Shown: positions 8,163 through 17,166, numbered from the stretch's first letter. The stretch: DNA of 40,463 nt from JAYUJH01 sp043765375 (GCA_043765375.1 JAYUJH010000014.1:1-40463), one strand, 5' to 3'. The notes: generated from the sequence alone by a model not told the origin. Program-made: numbers and translations.

Positions 8163-8849
8163 TTAATCTGCATAATAAACGCAAAAGTTTTCATGCGCAA
8201 TGAAAGCGGCAATTGGCAAAGAATGAATATCTTTGGTGATTGCTGCTTGTTCAAAAACTTCACGTTTAGCCGCACCTGTGATATGCAAAATCACTGATTG
8301 CGCCCGCATAATCGCATTGTGAGTTAGGGTTACACGTTCTAATGGTGGCTTGGGAGAATTATGCACAGCAACACAAAAATCGTCACCAACATTGCTCAAA
8401 CCAATGCTTAATGCGGGGTGATTGGGAAATAATGATGCGGTATGTCCATCATCACCCATGCCTAAAATGGCAATATCTGGGGCAAAATCAATAGAACGCA
8501 ATGCTGCATCAAGCCTTTTTGCGCCCTCATCAACATTTTCTGCACTTTGTGGCACAAGTGAGAAAATCTGCACTGGTAAGCCCGCAAATGCCAGATACAA
8601 CAAGCGCTCACTGCTTTCTGTATCATCAATCGCAACCCATCTTTCATCAACCATGATTAATGTTAGCTTGGAAAAATCAAGTGGAAGCGCAGCCAATGCT
8701 TGAAAAAACATCATCGGGGTGCTACCACCCGAAACGGCAAGCACCGCACGCCCATTCATGGAAATGGCAATTTGCAGGGAATCCGCCACGTCCTCCGCCA
8801 ATATTTGTGCTAATTCTTCGCGTGTATCAAACTCATAAAAATCACTCAT
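8163..8849 (-). CDS. pgl: 6-phosphogluconolactonase
   Basis: The enzyme hydrolyses 6-phosphogluconolactone, the product of glucose-6-phosphate dehydrogenase, whose gene lies directly upstream on the same strand. The protein has 228 residues, the normal length. Family motifs are LAVSGGSTPMMFFQAL, LTLIMVDERWVAIDDTESSE (phosphate and active-site loop) and AILGMGDDGHTASLFPNHPA, with LTHNAIMRAQSVILHITGAA near the end. AAGG lies 8 bp before the ATG. Cytosolic oxidative pentose phosphate / Entner-Doudoroff entry. Confidence 0.93.
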   Translation of the reverse strand: MSDFYEFDTREELAQILAEDVADSLQIAISMNGRAVLAVSGGSTPMMFFQALAALPLDFSKLTLIMVDERWVAIDDTESSERLLYLAFAGLPVQIFSLVPQSAENVDEGAKRLDAALRSIDFAPDIAILGMGDDGHTASLFPNHPALSIGLSNVGDDFCVAVHNSPKPPLERVTLTHNAIMRAQSVILHITGAAKREVFEQAAITKDIHSLPIAAFIAHENFCVYYAD

Positions 8850-8879
8850 TTATTTAACCTTATATATCATAATATAATC

Positions 8880-8946
8880 TTCACCCCTCACGGCTTGCCT
8901 GCGGATTTGCAATCCTTGCCTCGCCAACTCTCCCGCAAGGGGAGAA
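8880..8946. repeat. GC-rich dispersed-type repeat between zwf and pgl
   Basis: A GC-rich island in an AT-rich genome contains the hairpin CTCTCCCGCAAGGGGAG (8928-8944) plus GGCTTGCC and TTGCCTCGCC motifs. It separates zwf from pgl, which are otherwise an expected operon. It is similar in style to inserts R1-R3 but not clearly the same family. It may be an intergenic palindromic insertion. Confidence 0.4.
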
Positions 8947-8957
8947 TAAAAAATCAC

Positions 8958-10421
8958 TCATTTGTGCCATTCTCTGCCATCTTGTTTCATCATAAATAAT
9001 GCGTCTGTTGGTTCACTTCCTGCGGGATAAATCTGCGGAATAACATTCGCTTCATTCCAACCATTCAAAATTGTTTCCACCCAATTCCACGCCGCCTCCA
9101 CTTCATCGGAGCGCATGAATAAAGTTTGATTGCCCCGCACCACGTCCATCAATAACCGCTCATATGCCTCGGGATAACGCTCGTCAAACTCATCACCCAA
9201 ACTCATATTGAGATATACTGGCTTAAAGCGATACCCCCCCGGCCCCGGGATTTTGGTGAACATTTGAAATTGAATTGATTCATCTGGTTGCAATCTAATC
9301 ACCAACTTGTTTGACATATTAGGCAATTGTTCATCAAATACCTGATGCGCAACGGATTTGAATTGAATCACAATCTCCGAATAACGAGTTGCCATCGCTT
9401 TGCCTGTGCGCATATAAAACGGCACACCAGCCCACCGCCAATTATCAACATGCGCCTTGATTGCCGTATAAGTCTCGGTAGTGGATTTTGGCTTACCAAT
9501 TTCAGTGAGATATGCTTCTAACTTACGCTCACCAATCGTCCCTGCGCCATATTGCCCACGCACTGACTCAGTTTTCACAGTTGCCGCATTAAACGGTCGC
9601 AACGCTCGCAAAACCTTGAGTTTCTCATCACGAATTGCATCTGCGGTGATTTTGTTCGGCGGTTCCATCGCCACCAAACAAAGCAATTGCAACAGGTGAT
9701 TTTGCACCATATCCCGCATCGCCCCTGCATCATCATAATATGAATGTCGGTTTTCCAACGATGTTGATTCCGCCACGGTGATTTGCACATGGTCAACCAT
9801 TTCACCATTCCAAATGCGCTGAAACACATTATTTGTAAAACGTAGAACCATCAGATTCTGCACTGTTTCTTTACCCAAATAATGATCAATGCGATAAACC
9901 TGACTTTCGTCAAAAAAGCGTAACACGCTGGTGTTAATTTCATTGAAAGTTTTCAACCCATAACCAATTGGCTTTTCCAACACAATGCGGGAATCTTGCG
10001 TTTGCAAGCCCGCCGCATTAATATGTTCACAAATTGCACCGTAAATGCTTGCTGGGGTGGAGAGATAAAAAATACGGATTTTGCTTTCACTAGCTTCTTT
10101 TTTATCATGCTCAAGCCAAGCCTTCAAACTAGTATAATCATCAGCGACATCAGCTTTTAACACATGATAATGCACACAATCGCATAATTTTTGCCAATCA
10201 TCTTGAAAAAACTCATTTGGTGCAATGAAATCATGTGCAATTTTCTGCAAAAATTCACCCACATCACGGGGTTTTGTGCCAAGAAGTATGATGCGGCTAT
10301 GGCTTGGCAACTGCCCCTCTCGCAAGCGATGATATAATGCGGGAATTATTTTGCGTTGCGACAAATCCCCAGTTCCACCAAATATAATTATATCAGATGC
10401 TTGCAATTCCTGCTTTGACAT
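8958..10421 (-). CDS. zwf: Glucose-6-phosphate 1-dehydrogenase
   Basis: The enzyme oxidises glucose-6-phosphate to the lactone with NAD(P)+. It has 487 residues, the usual length. The dinucleotide fold starts FGGTGDLSQRKIIPALYHR (14-32). EKP is at 149-151, and the substrate-binding signature RIDHYLGKE with its catalytic His is at 177-185. Other family segments are YDDAGAMRDMVQNHLLQLL and WAGVPFYMRTGKAM. It is followed by pgl 108 bp downstream, with a GC-rich repeat in the gap. No edd/eda genes are in the window, so whether the product goes to the pentose or Entner-Doudoroff route is not visible. Confidence 0.97.
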   Translation of the reverse strand: MSKQELQASDIIIFGGTGDLSQRKIIPALYHRLREGQLPSHSRIILLGTKPRDVGEFLQKIAHDFIAPNEFFQDDWQKLCDCVHYHVLKADVADDYTSLKAWLEHDKKEASESKIRIFYLSTPASIYGAICEHINAAGLQTQDSRIVLEKPIGYGLKTFNEINTSVLRFFDESQVYRIDHYLGKETVQNLMVLRFTNNVFQRIWNGEMVDHVQITVAESTSLENRHSYYDDAGAMRDMVQNHLLQLLCLVAMEPPNKITADAIRDEKLKVLRALRPFNAATVKTESVRGQYGAGTIGERKLEAYLTEIGKPKSTTETYTAIKAHVDNWRWAGVPFYMRTGKAMATRYSEIVIQFKSVAHQVFDEQLPNMSNKLVIRLQPDESIQFQMFTKIPGPGGYRFKPVYLNMSLGDEFDERYPEAYERLLMDVVRGNQTLFMRSDEVEAAWNWVETILNGWNEANVIPQIYPAGSEPTDALFMMKQDGREWHK

Positions 10422-10511
10422 TTAATTACGCCTTAAAGTTATTTATAAATATATATTCGCAATTTCATTTATATTGCGCAATTTGTCAAGAATGAAAATC
10501 CACAAAACAAC

Positions 10512-11927
10512 TCATATCATATCTTCAGGGCGCACCCATTCGTTAAATTGTTGTTCCGTAACTAACCCTAGAGCAATTGCCGACACTTTCAAACTCAAGC
10601 CATTTTGATGCGCATTTTTAGCAATTTTTGCTGCATTATCATATCCAATATGTGGATTTAAGGCAGTCACCAACATCAAAGATTCATTGAGCAAACTCGC
10701 TATACGGTCTTTATTAGCTTCAATTCCGCTAACACAATTATTGGTGAAACTCCACATTCCATCAGATAGCAACCGCACTGATTGCAATATATTATATATA
10801 ATTAACGGCTTGAAAACATTTAATTCAAAATGACCATTGCTTGCACCAATCGTCACCGCCACATGATTGCCCATCACTTGCGCCGCAATCATCGTCAGTG
10901 CCTCGCATTGGGTTGGGTTCACTTTGCCCGGCATGATGGAAGAACCCGGTTCATTTTCAGGCAGTTGCAATTCACCCAACCCACAACGAGGGCCTGAACC
11001 AGCCAAGCGAATATCATTAGCAATTTTCATTAATGATGCGGCGAGATTGTTCAAAATACCATGTATTTCGCATAATGCTTCATGTCCTGCCAAAGCTGCA
11101 AACTTGTTTGGCGCAGTCACAAATGGTAAGCCCGTCAGCTCTGCCACTTCATGCGCAAACATTTCAGCAAAACCAGCTTTGCAATTAATCCCCGTACCAA
11201 CTGCCGTGCCACCTTGCGCCAATTCATATAAGCCCTTCAAGCGATGTGGATCGCTCAAAGCATAAATCGCATATTCCACTTGCGCAACATAGCCCGAAAA
11301 CTCCTGCCCCAGAGTGATTGGCGTTGCATCTTGCAAATGTGTGCGTCCAATTTTGATGATATCCTTAAATTGTTGCATTTTATCAACCAAAGCATCTCGC
11401 AATCCATATAATGCGGGGAGCAATCTTTGCTGCAATTCCAACGCCACAGCGATGTGCATTGCGGTTGGGAATGTATCATTAGAGGATTGCCCCATATTCA
11501 CATGGTCATTAGGGTGAACGGGCTTTTTGCTACCCATCTCACCGCCGAGCATCTCAATCGCCCTATTACTTATCACCTCATTAATATTCATGTTAGTCTG
11601 TGTTCCAGAGCCAGTCTGCCATATGCGCAACGGAAAATGTTCATCAAGCGAGCCATCTCTCACCTCATTTGCTGCATTCATGATTGCGGTTGCAAGATTC
11701 GCCTCCAACGCACCAAGCTGCATATTCGCTTTTGCGGCGCAATATTTAAGCGTACCAAGCGCAGATATTAGCGGAATTGGCATAGTTTCAACCCCAATAT
11801 CAAAATTGATAATTGAGCGAGCCGTTTGCGCTCCATAATATTTATCCGTTGGAACTTGTAACTCACCGAAACTATCAGATTCTAGGCGAAATTGCGTGGC
11901 GGCGGCGTGGCTTGTAACAATTGACAT
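10512..11927 (-). CDS. fumC: Fumarate hydratase class II
   Basis: This is the TCA-cycle enzyme interconverting fumarate and malate; it is iron-independent and tetrameric. It has 471 residues from the ATG at 11927, which has AAGGA at proper spacing. An upstream in-frame extension to 12005 would encode only a Lys/Tyr-rich leader made of 15-bp repeats and is not favoured. Motifs: GSGTQTNMNINEVISNRA, HPNDHVNMGQSSNDTFPTAM, GRTHLQDATPITLGQEFSGY and the superfamily signature GSSIMPGKVNP (about 328-338). Confidence 0.97.
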   Translation of the reverse strand: MSIVTSHAAATQFRLESDSFGELQVPTDKYYGAQTARSIINFDIGVETMPIPLISALGTLKYCAAKANMQLGALEANLATAIMNAANEVRDGSLDEHFPLRIWQTGSGTQTNMNINEVISNRAIEMLGGEMGSKKPVHPNDHVNMGQSSNDTFPTAMHIAVALELQQRLLPALYGLRDALVDKMQQFKDIIKIGRTHLQDATPITLGQEFSGYVAQVEYAIYALSDPHRLKGLYELAQGGTAVGTGINCKAGFAEMFAHEVAELTGLPFVTAPNKFAALAGHEALCEIHGILNNLAASLMKIANDIRLAGSGPRCGLGELQLPENEPGSSIMPGKVNPTQCEALTMIAAQVMGNHVAVTIGASNGHFELNVFKPLIIYNILQSVRLLSDGMWSFTNNCVSGIEANKDRIASLLNESLMLVTALNPHIGYDNAAKIAKNAHQNGLSLKVSAIALGLVTEQQFNEWVRPEDMI

Positions 11928-11940
11928 GTGGAATATCCTT

Positions 11941-12000
11941 ATATATTTTTTGGCAGTATATTTTTTGCTAATATATTTACGCATATTCATAATGTTTTTT
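11941..12000. repeat. 15-bp tandem array in fumC 5' leader
   Basis: Four degenerate 15-bp units stand side by side: ATATATTTTTTGGCA, GTATATTTTTTGCTA, ATATATTTACGCATA, then a weaker copy. They lie just upstream of the likely fumC start, so the array is probably in the leader RNA or promoter region rather than in protein. Confidence 0.6.
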
Positions 12001-12125
12001 AACAAAAAAATCTAGCATAATTATGGTAGTTTCAGTTTTTATAAGTCCGTTTTATGAACTATAAAAATTGACGTGAGTTGCTATTTTTCACTTTTAATTA
12101 ATGATTTTATCGCCATATTGAAACC

Positions 12126-12986
12126 ATGGTTAATATCATATTCAAACAAATCATCACCAACGCCAACAAATATGGTGACAATGTTTCCACTCAAGATTGG
12201 CTGAAGTTCCTCGCCATCATCACCATGACGATTGACCATATTGGTTGGTGTTTCATTGCGGAATCAAACCCATATTACGAATGGTTCAGAGTGATTGGCA
12301 GAACACATGTACCTATATGGTTCTTTTTTGCGGGATATTCACTGAAAAATAAGTGTTGCGACAAGCAGCTACTATCACTCGCCATATGGCTGGTGGTGAT
12401 TAATATCATCGGTGGACGGGGTATTTTAGGGCTAAATGTATTATTTAGCATCATTATTTGCAGGGCATGTGTGTTATGGTTGCGGGAGCGTAACCTGATA
12501 GATACTCGCATCTGGGATATATTTTTAGTATGCGCCGTATTCTCATTCATCACCTCCATGTTATTTGAATATGGCACAACTGGGGTGCTTTATGCGGTGA
12601 TGGGAAATATGGTGCGCCACAGGATAGCTGATAAGAAAAATAATGGCAAAATTGAGCGCAAACAGCAAATATTTTTTATCGCCACATTTGCATTATTTAT
12701 GTTCTATCAATATATCTCAATGGATCTGAGCATTTTGCAATCAGTCATCATGACTTTGGGGGTTGGATATTCCAGCTGGCGACTTTCACAATTTGAAATG
12801 CGCAAATTGCCATGGTTTGAAAAAAGCAGCAAATCACATTATAATATAGGTTATGTCATACGGTTGCTTGGACGCAATAGCTTGTATTATTATGTTATTC
12901 ATCGCACAATTTTTATACTTGCCTCATATTACGGTGGATTTCACCACCCGCAACCATTCCCTATTTTGGGAATATTTGGATTGTGA
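12126..12986 (+). CDS. TraX-family membrane protein (predicted acyltransferase)
   Basis: The protein has 286 residues with about seven to eight hydrophobic segments. The N-terminus WLKFLAIITMTIDHIGWCF (about 23-42) and IGRTHVPIWFFFAGYSLKN are the signature of the TraX family, named after the F-plasmid protein that N-acetylates pilin. Chromosomal members are common and mostly of unknown substrate. HRTIFILASYYGGF lies near the C-terminus. It stands alone on the plus strand, converging with the glycosyltransferase at 12994 with only 7 bp between stops. No ribosome site is clear. Whether it is a relic of the mobilisation DNA at 1-1225 cannot be said; it lies 11 kb away. Confidence 0.8.
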   Translation: MVNIIFKQIITNANKYGDNVSTQDWLKFLAIITMTIDHIGWCFIAESNPYYEWFRVIGRTHVPIWFFFAGYSLKNKCCDKQLLSLAIWLVVINIIGGRGILGLNVLFSIIICRACVLWLRERNLIDTRIWDIFLVCAVFSFITSMLFEYGTTGVLYAVMGNMVRHRIADKKNNGKIERKQQIFFIATFALFMFYQYISMDLSILQSVIMTLGVGYSSWRLSQFEMRKLPWFEKSSKSHYNIGYVIRLLGRNSLYYYVIHRTIFILASYYGGFHHPQPFPILGIFGL

Positions 12987-12993
12987 TAACATA

Positions 12994-15075
12994 TTAATCA
13001 CAAGCAAAACGGTTGATTTTGCTTAAATTATGCGCAGTTTTCTCCCAATAATAAGGCGCAGTCACAAACTGCAACAACGCCCGAAAACCAGCGAATGAAT
13101 GCAACGCAAAATAAAACGGATACAGCAAAATATACAACATATTAATGCGCATTTTGCTTGTTTGCATCACCATAATCGCCATCACCCAATGCAAGCAAGC
13201 AGCAATTAGCAATATCCACATCGCCATATCATTTTGCCATTTTAATTGCAAATCAATGATTATTAACTTTAAGTAAATCAATATAATAATCATGCAAACC
13301 AAGGCTGAAATAACATAATTAATACTACTCAATCCCACAAAAAAATGCGCACCGCTAAAACTAAATATGCGCCATTGTTGCAACCGCAACCAATTTCCCT
13401 TCATCATCACCCGCCAAGTCTGCATATATCCTTTAATCCAGCGAGTGCGCTGTTTCACCCACGCCCCCAAGTGAATTGGCGCTTCTTCCATCGTGCAAGC
13501 ATCAATTGGCAAAGTGACATAACCCTCACTTGCCAATCTCAAACCCAAATCCGCATCTTCCGTGACGTTAAAACAATCCCACCCACCAAGTTTGCGCAAT
13601 ATTTTCACCCGCAAATGGTTACTCGTTCCTCCCAGTGGAATTGGAATTTTTAGGTGATATAACGCAGGCAACAAAGTTTCAAACAACATGGTATATTCAA
13701 TACAAAACAAGGTTGTGAGCCAATTTTCTCTTGCATTATAATAATTCAGGCGAGCTTGCAAACAGGAAATATTTGGCTGTTGTGCAAAAATTGAGGCTGC
13801 AAAACGCAGTTGACTGATATTTGGCGCATCTTCCGCATCATAAATTGTTAAATATTCTCCTTGCGCAAATTGCAACGCATAATTGCACGCCCTAGGCTTG
13901 GTTTGTGGCAACGCAAATGGCACAACCACAATATGGAAACGATTATCAGGCGCATTGGATTTAATCGCATTTAAGGTTTGCAAATCTCCCTCCTCCAAAA
14001 TCAACTTCACGTCCATCTTATGAGCGGGATAATCAAGGCGAGAAATTGCGGCAATAATTCCACTCACTGCCTTTTCCTCCTGAAATAGCGGAACTAAAAT
14101 TGTATAAATTGGCAAAGCCGCATCATCATTTATAAGCGGGGTTTGGTTGCTAATTCGCATCACTTGCTTGCGACAAAGCATTCCAACTACGAATAATAAA
14201 GTTTTGAACGCCAGCATCAGAGTATAAAATAATAAAACTGCCCCAAAGCAAAAATTAACACATGATTGCGGGCCTAGAGAATACCATAATAATATGGCAA
14301 CAAATATGCTTAATATGCGATATGGCAATTTTGCTTTTTTGTTAGGTGCAATCGCATAATGCGGGTGCGAATTATATAAACCATAACTCGCCAAATTAAC
14401 CATAGGTTGCTTGAAATGCCTTGCTAAATATTGACGTATATCATGCGGTGACGTGATAAATATTTTTGGTAACGCATCTGGGGCTATGCCGATTTTTTGC
14501 AACAACTCATAATTAATCACATCAGGATTGGTTGTCGCAAAGCAAATCTCATGATTTTCACATGCAAATGGCACGCAATTATGTTGCAAATATAGCGAGA
14601 TATGTTCAAAATGTAACATGGTCGGCGCAATGTTGCATTGCAACAAATTAATGAACGGTAAATCAAGCTGCTCCGCCAAAGTTTGATAAAACTGGAGATT
14701 ATTCAAATGCCCATTATGCGTTAGTATTTCACCAATTTGTCCACCCGCTTGCTGTTGATTGGCTAATGATTGCGCCATAATTTTCTCTGTTACCAAGTTT
14801 TTCTCAACCAGCATCTCACCAATATATTGACGTTTGGCGGTGTTATTTTCTGGAGGAATATTTTCTGGAGGCATGTTTTTCAAATGAGCGTTTTCTATAA
14901 AATTTTTTTCTATGAGAGTATCTTCCAAAATCCAACCTTTCAAGTTATCGTTTTGAAAACTAATATTTTCTAAGCGCATATTTTCTGAAATCCCGTCTTT
15001 CAAACTGCCAGCTTCCAAGCCACCAGCTTTCAAGCCACCATTTTTCAAATCATCATCTTTCACAGAGCCAACCAT
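12994..15075 (-). CDS. Family 2 glycosyltransferase with N-terminal MshEN-type domain
   Basis: The protein has 693 residues. Residues 1-78 are a run of degenerate pentapeptides (LKNGG, LKAGG, LEAGS, LKDGI...), encoded by a 15-bp DNA array. Residues about 80-215 look like the MshEN/GspE N-terminal domain (IGEMLVEKNLVTEKIMAQSL, GQIGEILTHNGHL). Two membrane segments (about 250-300) precede a processive GT2 catalytic domain with DAED, the acceptor motif TEDADLG and the QxxRW box as KQRTRWIKGY. Three to four C-terminal membrane segments follow. It should polymerise or transfer a sugar across the inner membrane; the product is unknown. Its start overlaps the outer-membrane protein gene by 16 bp, suggesting a joint role in polysaccharide export. 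Confidence 0.85.
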   Translation of the reverse strand: MVGSVKDDDLKNGGLKAGGLEAGSLKDGISENMRLENISFQNDNLKGWILEDTLIEKNFIENAHLKNMPPENIPPENNTAKRQYIGEMLVEKNLVTEKIMAQSLANQQQAGGQIGEILTHNGHLNNLQFYQTLAEQLDLPFINLLQCNIAPTMLHFEHISLYLQHNCVPFACENHEICFATTNPDVINYELLQKIGIAPDALPKIFITSPHDIRQYLARHFKQPMVNLASYGLYNSHPHYAIAPNKKAKLPYRILSIFVAILLWYSLGPQSCVNFCFGAVLLFYTLMLAFKTLLFVVGMLCRKQVMRISNQTPLINDDAALPIYTILVPLFQEEKAVSGIIAAISRLDYPAHKMDVKLILEEGDLQTLNAIKSNAPDNRFHIVVVPFALPQTKPRACNYALQFAQGEYLTIYDAEDAPNISQLRFAASIFAQQPNISCLQARLNYYNARENWLTTLFCIEYTMLFETLLPALYHLKIPIPLGGTSNHLRVKILRKLGGWDCFNVTEDADLGLRLASEGYVTLPIDACTMEEAPIHLGAWVKQRTRWIKGYMQTWRVMMKGNWLRLQQWRIFSFSGAHFFVGLSSINYVISALVCMIIILIYLKLIIIDLQLKWQNDMAMWILLIAACLHWVMAIMVMQTSKMRINMLYILLYPFYFALHSFAGFRALLQFVTAPYYWEKTAHNLSKINRFACD
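14846..15065. repeat. Longest 15-bp tandem array (about 15 units) in the glycosyltransferase gene
   Basis: The plus strand reads repeating units such as TTTCAAACTGCCAGC, TTCCAAGCCACCAGC, TTTCAAGCCACCATT, and further along TTTCTGGAGGAATAT, TTTCTGGAGGCATGT. Every unit is 15 bp, so the reading frame is kept. The encoded segment precedes the conserved MshEN domain and has no counterpart that I know in the family. Confidence 0.8.
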
Positions 15076-15899
15076 AATGAAAAAAGCCCTCCGCCACCTG
15101 CGCCCGCATTTTTACCCGACAAATGCTGAAAAAATCCGATTTGCACGGCAGTTGAATTGCTTATGTTATACGCCAGCGAAAATTGTGCATTAGTCAAATT
15201 ATAATTATTATCCCCCGCTACACTCGCCAAAGATTGGCTAATTAGCTGCGTTGATTGCGTGATATTCACCTCAGGAATAATCGCTAATTTTTCATTAATA
15301 CGCAACCCTAACTGCGCTCCCAGCAAATATTGATCATCAAATGTGCCAGAGCGATAGCGATAAGCAATCTTCCCCGCCACCCAATTTGCATTCAAAAATC
15401 CATCATTATTCGGCAATAAATCAAAGTTTGCTCCCATTAATAAAGCCAGTTCCGCTGCTGCTTTTTCGTATAATATTTTACTATTAGCAGTTTTGTTAGG
15501 ATAATAAGATGGTAGGGAAAAACTTCCCTGCGCCGCTAGTGCGTAATCATCATCACGATATAATTCTCGTCGGGCGAACAAATCACTGCGACTAATTCCT
15601 TGTAAGTCATAATTGACAACATCACCATTTCTATCAGTTTGCTTGGAGGAAAAAACGTTAAATCCGATATTCCATTTTGGTGCAACGCCATATTCTGCTA
15701 AAAATTGTAATTCATTTTTGCTAAAATCACTACTTTTAGCAACTTTCTCACCCTTTGTATCAAAATATTTATCTGTAGCATAATAACGATATGTGACAAA
15801 ATTGCGCCATTGCCCAGTTTCAATATTCCAAGGTGATGCTCTAACTTCACTTGCCAAAGCCAACGAAAACATCAGATTAATGAATAATTTTCCTAACAT
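15060..15899 (-). CDS. Predicted outer-membrane beta-barrel protein, function unknown
   Basis: The protein has 279 residues from the ATG at 15899; a TTG at 15911 is the alternative. The N-terminus LFINLMFSLALASEVRA is a signal peptide. The mature part alternates hydrophobic and polar residues with many aromatics and short turns (RNFVTYRYYATDKYF, WNIGFNVFSSKQTDRNGDVV, NYNLTNAQFSLAYNISNSTA). It ends in hydrophobic residues (LFSLWLAL), though not the classic terminal Phe. This suggests a channel-type barrel. It overlaps the end of atpF by 23 bp and the glycosyltransferase start by 16 bp, an unusual position behind the ATP synthase genes. Confidence 0.68.
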   Translation of the reverse strand: MLGKLFINLMFSLALASEVRASPWNIETGQWRNFVTYRYYATDKYFDTKGEKVAKSSDFSKNELQFLAEYGVAPKWNIGFNVFSSKQTDRNGDVVNYDLQGISRSDLFARRELYRDDDYALAAQGSFSLPSYYPNKTANSKILYEKAAAELALLMGANFDLLPNNDGFLNANWVAGKIAYRYRSGTFDDQYLLGAQLGLRINEKLAIIPEVNITQSTQLISQSLASVAGDNNYNLTNAQFSLAYNISNSTAVQIGFFQHLSGKNAGAGGGGLFSLWLAL

Positions 15900-16356
15900 C
15901 TTGCATCGCAATATTAATTAATTGATCGTCCGCTTCATTGCTCATTTTTTCTTTAATCAGCTCACGAGCAGCCATTAATGCGATTTCCACAACTTGCCTT
16001 TGCACATCTTGCACAGCAATCTCTTCCGCCCGTTTAATTTTCAAATTAGCTGCTTTCAATCGTGATTCTATTGCGTCTTTCAATTTTATTTCCGCTTCCT
16101 GACGCATCACCTCAACTTTCAAATGCGCATTGCGTAATATTTCCTCTGATTCTTTCTCAATGGAGCGATATTTTTTCTCATATTCACCAAGCATTGCTTG
16201 AGCATCTTCACGCATTTTCAGTGCTTCGGCCAGCTCACGCTCAACTTTCAAAGCTCTGCCGTCAAGCAAGGCAACCATTGCCACCGCTATTTTTTTATAA
16301 GCGAACAGCACGAACAACCCAAATGCAATTGCCGCAACAAAGGACTCATCAATCAT
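15877..16356 (-). CDS. atpF: ATP synthase Fo subunit b
   Basis: This is a peripheral-stalk subunit, 159 residues. One membrane helix (about 5-25: FVAAIAFGLFVLFAYKKIAV) is followed by a long charged coiled coil (about 30-150) that reaches to F1. It is the second b-type gene; position after b' and the short N-terminus fit b. It overlaps b' by one base (TGATG), so translation is coupled. Confidence 0.9.
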   Translation of the reverse strand: MIDESFVAAIAFGLFVLFAYKKIAVAMVALLDGRALKVERELAEALKMREDAQAMLGEYEKKYRSIEKESEEILRNAHLKVEVMRQEAEIKLKDAIESRLKAANLKIKRAEEIAVQDVQRQVVEIALMAARELIKEKMSNEADDQLINIAMQDVRKIIH

Positions 16357-16925
16357 CAGCTTGCCCCTTCCGTTTTCGCTATAATCTTATTCACATGGTC
16401 GGCATTTGCTGTTTTACCCGTTATTTCTTGCGACAATATTTGCACCAAATCTACACTTAAGTTTTGCAGCCCATTAGCTAACTTCTCGCAACGTTGTTCA
16501 ATTTCTAGCTCACCTTTGTGCATAATCTGCACTATTTGCGCATCTAATTTGGCGTTTTCAACATGCGCTTTTGAGTCAATTTCTGAAGTTAACTTAAGCA
16601 TTAAATCATTAGACTTTTGCAAAGCCTGCTTATAAATCAACTCATAATCCTCTTTAGCGATTTTTGCCTGCGCTGCTAATCTTTCTGCCTGCTCTAAATC
16701 TCTTTCAATGCGGTGGCGACGTTTTTCCATCACCTCATGAATGCTTGGCAATGCACTTTTGCTAATCAATATATATAGCAATGCAAAAGTCAGCAATAGC
16801 CAAAATATTTGACTAGAATAATGGTCAGTTTCTAGCTGAGGAAGGGTCACTTCACCCTTCTCTCTCGCCAGAACTGCGCCACTCCACACAAACATCACCG
16901 CAAATAGACAAAAACGCTTTATCAT
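16356..16925 (-). CDS. ATP synthase Fo subunit b'
   Basis: The protein has 189 residues from the ATG at 16925, 10 bp after the atpE stop. An N-terminal hydrophobic leader (MIKRFCLFAVMFVWSGAVLA) looks like a cleavable signal, as seen in some b' proteins. LPQLETDHYSSQIFWLLLTF then marks the b' membrane helix, followed by PSIHEVMEKRRHRIERDLEQ and a long coiled coil. Two different b subunits (b/b') occur in alphaproteobacteria and photosynthetic bacteria. It forms a heterodimeric stalk with the next gene's product. An upstream ATG at 16964 would overlap atpE and is not favoured. Symbol usage varies (atpG, atpX, atpF2), so it is left empty. Confidence 0.92.
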   Translation of the reverse strand: MIKRFCLFAVMFVWSGAVLAREKGEVTLPQLETDHYSSQIFWLLLTFALLYILISKSALPSIHEVMEKRRHRIERDLEQAERLAAQAKIAKEDYELIYKQALQKSNDLMLKLTSEIDSKAHVENAKLDAQIVQIMHKGELEIEQRCEKLANGLQNLSVDLVQILSQEITGKTANADHVNKIIAKTEGAS

Positions 16926-16935
16926 GATTTCACTT

Positions 16936-17166
16936 TTATAGGAACAATAACAAAGCAGCAACACCGAATGATAGCAAGCCCATAAACTCCGTTAAAGCTG
17001 CACCGAGCAACAAGTTTTTAGAAAGTTTTGGCTCAGCTGATGGGTTGCGTGCAACACCGTTCATATAAGCAACAAAAATGTTTGCCACACCAAGAGCAGT
17101 TCCCAACATTCCAAGAGCCGTTAAACCCGCACCTAAATATTTTAATCCTTCCATATCCATATTCAA
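16936..17166 (-). CDS. atpE: ATP synthase Fo subunit c
   Basis: This is a 76-residue proteolipid with two membrane helices. The glycine-rich helix 1 is LGAGLTALGMLGTALGVANI, the polar loop is ARNPSAEP, and helix 2 carries the ion-binding carboxylate as Glu in GAALTEFMGLLSFG. It forms the rotor ring. MNMDMEGLKYLG offers three close ATGs; the first is given. The absence of the additional polar ligands of sodium-type c subunits suggests proton coupling. Confidence 0.95.
   Translation of the reverse strand: MNMDMEGLKYLGAGLTALGMLGTALGVANIFVAYMNGVARNPSAEPKLSKNLLLGAALTEFMGLLSFGVAALLLFL

Noticed and set aside
11937..12005. N-terminal extension of fumC to 12005
   Set aside because: The extension is Lys/Tyr-rich, encoded by a 15-bp array, and the internal ATG at 11927 has a good ribosome site and fits the family start.
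12126..12986. TraX gene as proof of a conjugative element
   Set aside because: TraX-family genes are widespread on chromosomes and no other transfer genes surround it.
14846..15065. CRISPR array
   Set aside because: Units are 15 bp and adjacent with no unique spacers, in frame within a gene, and there are no cas genes.
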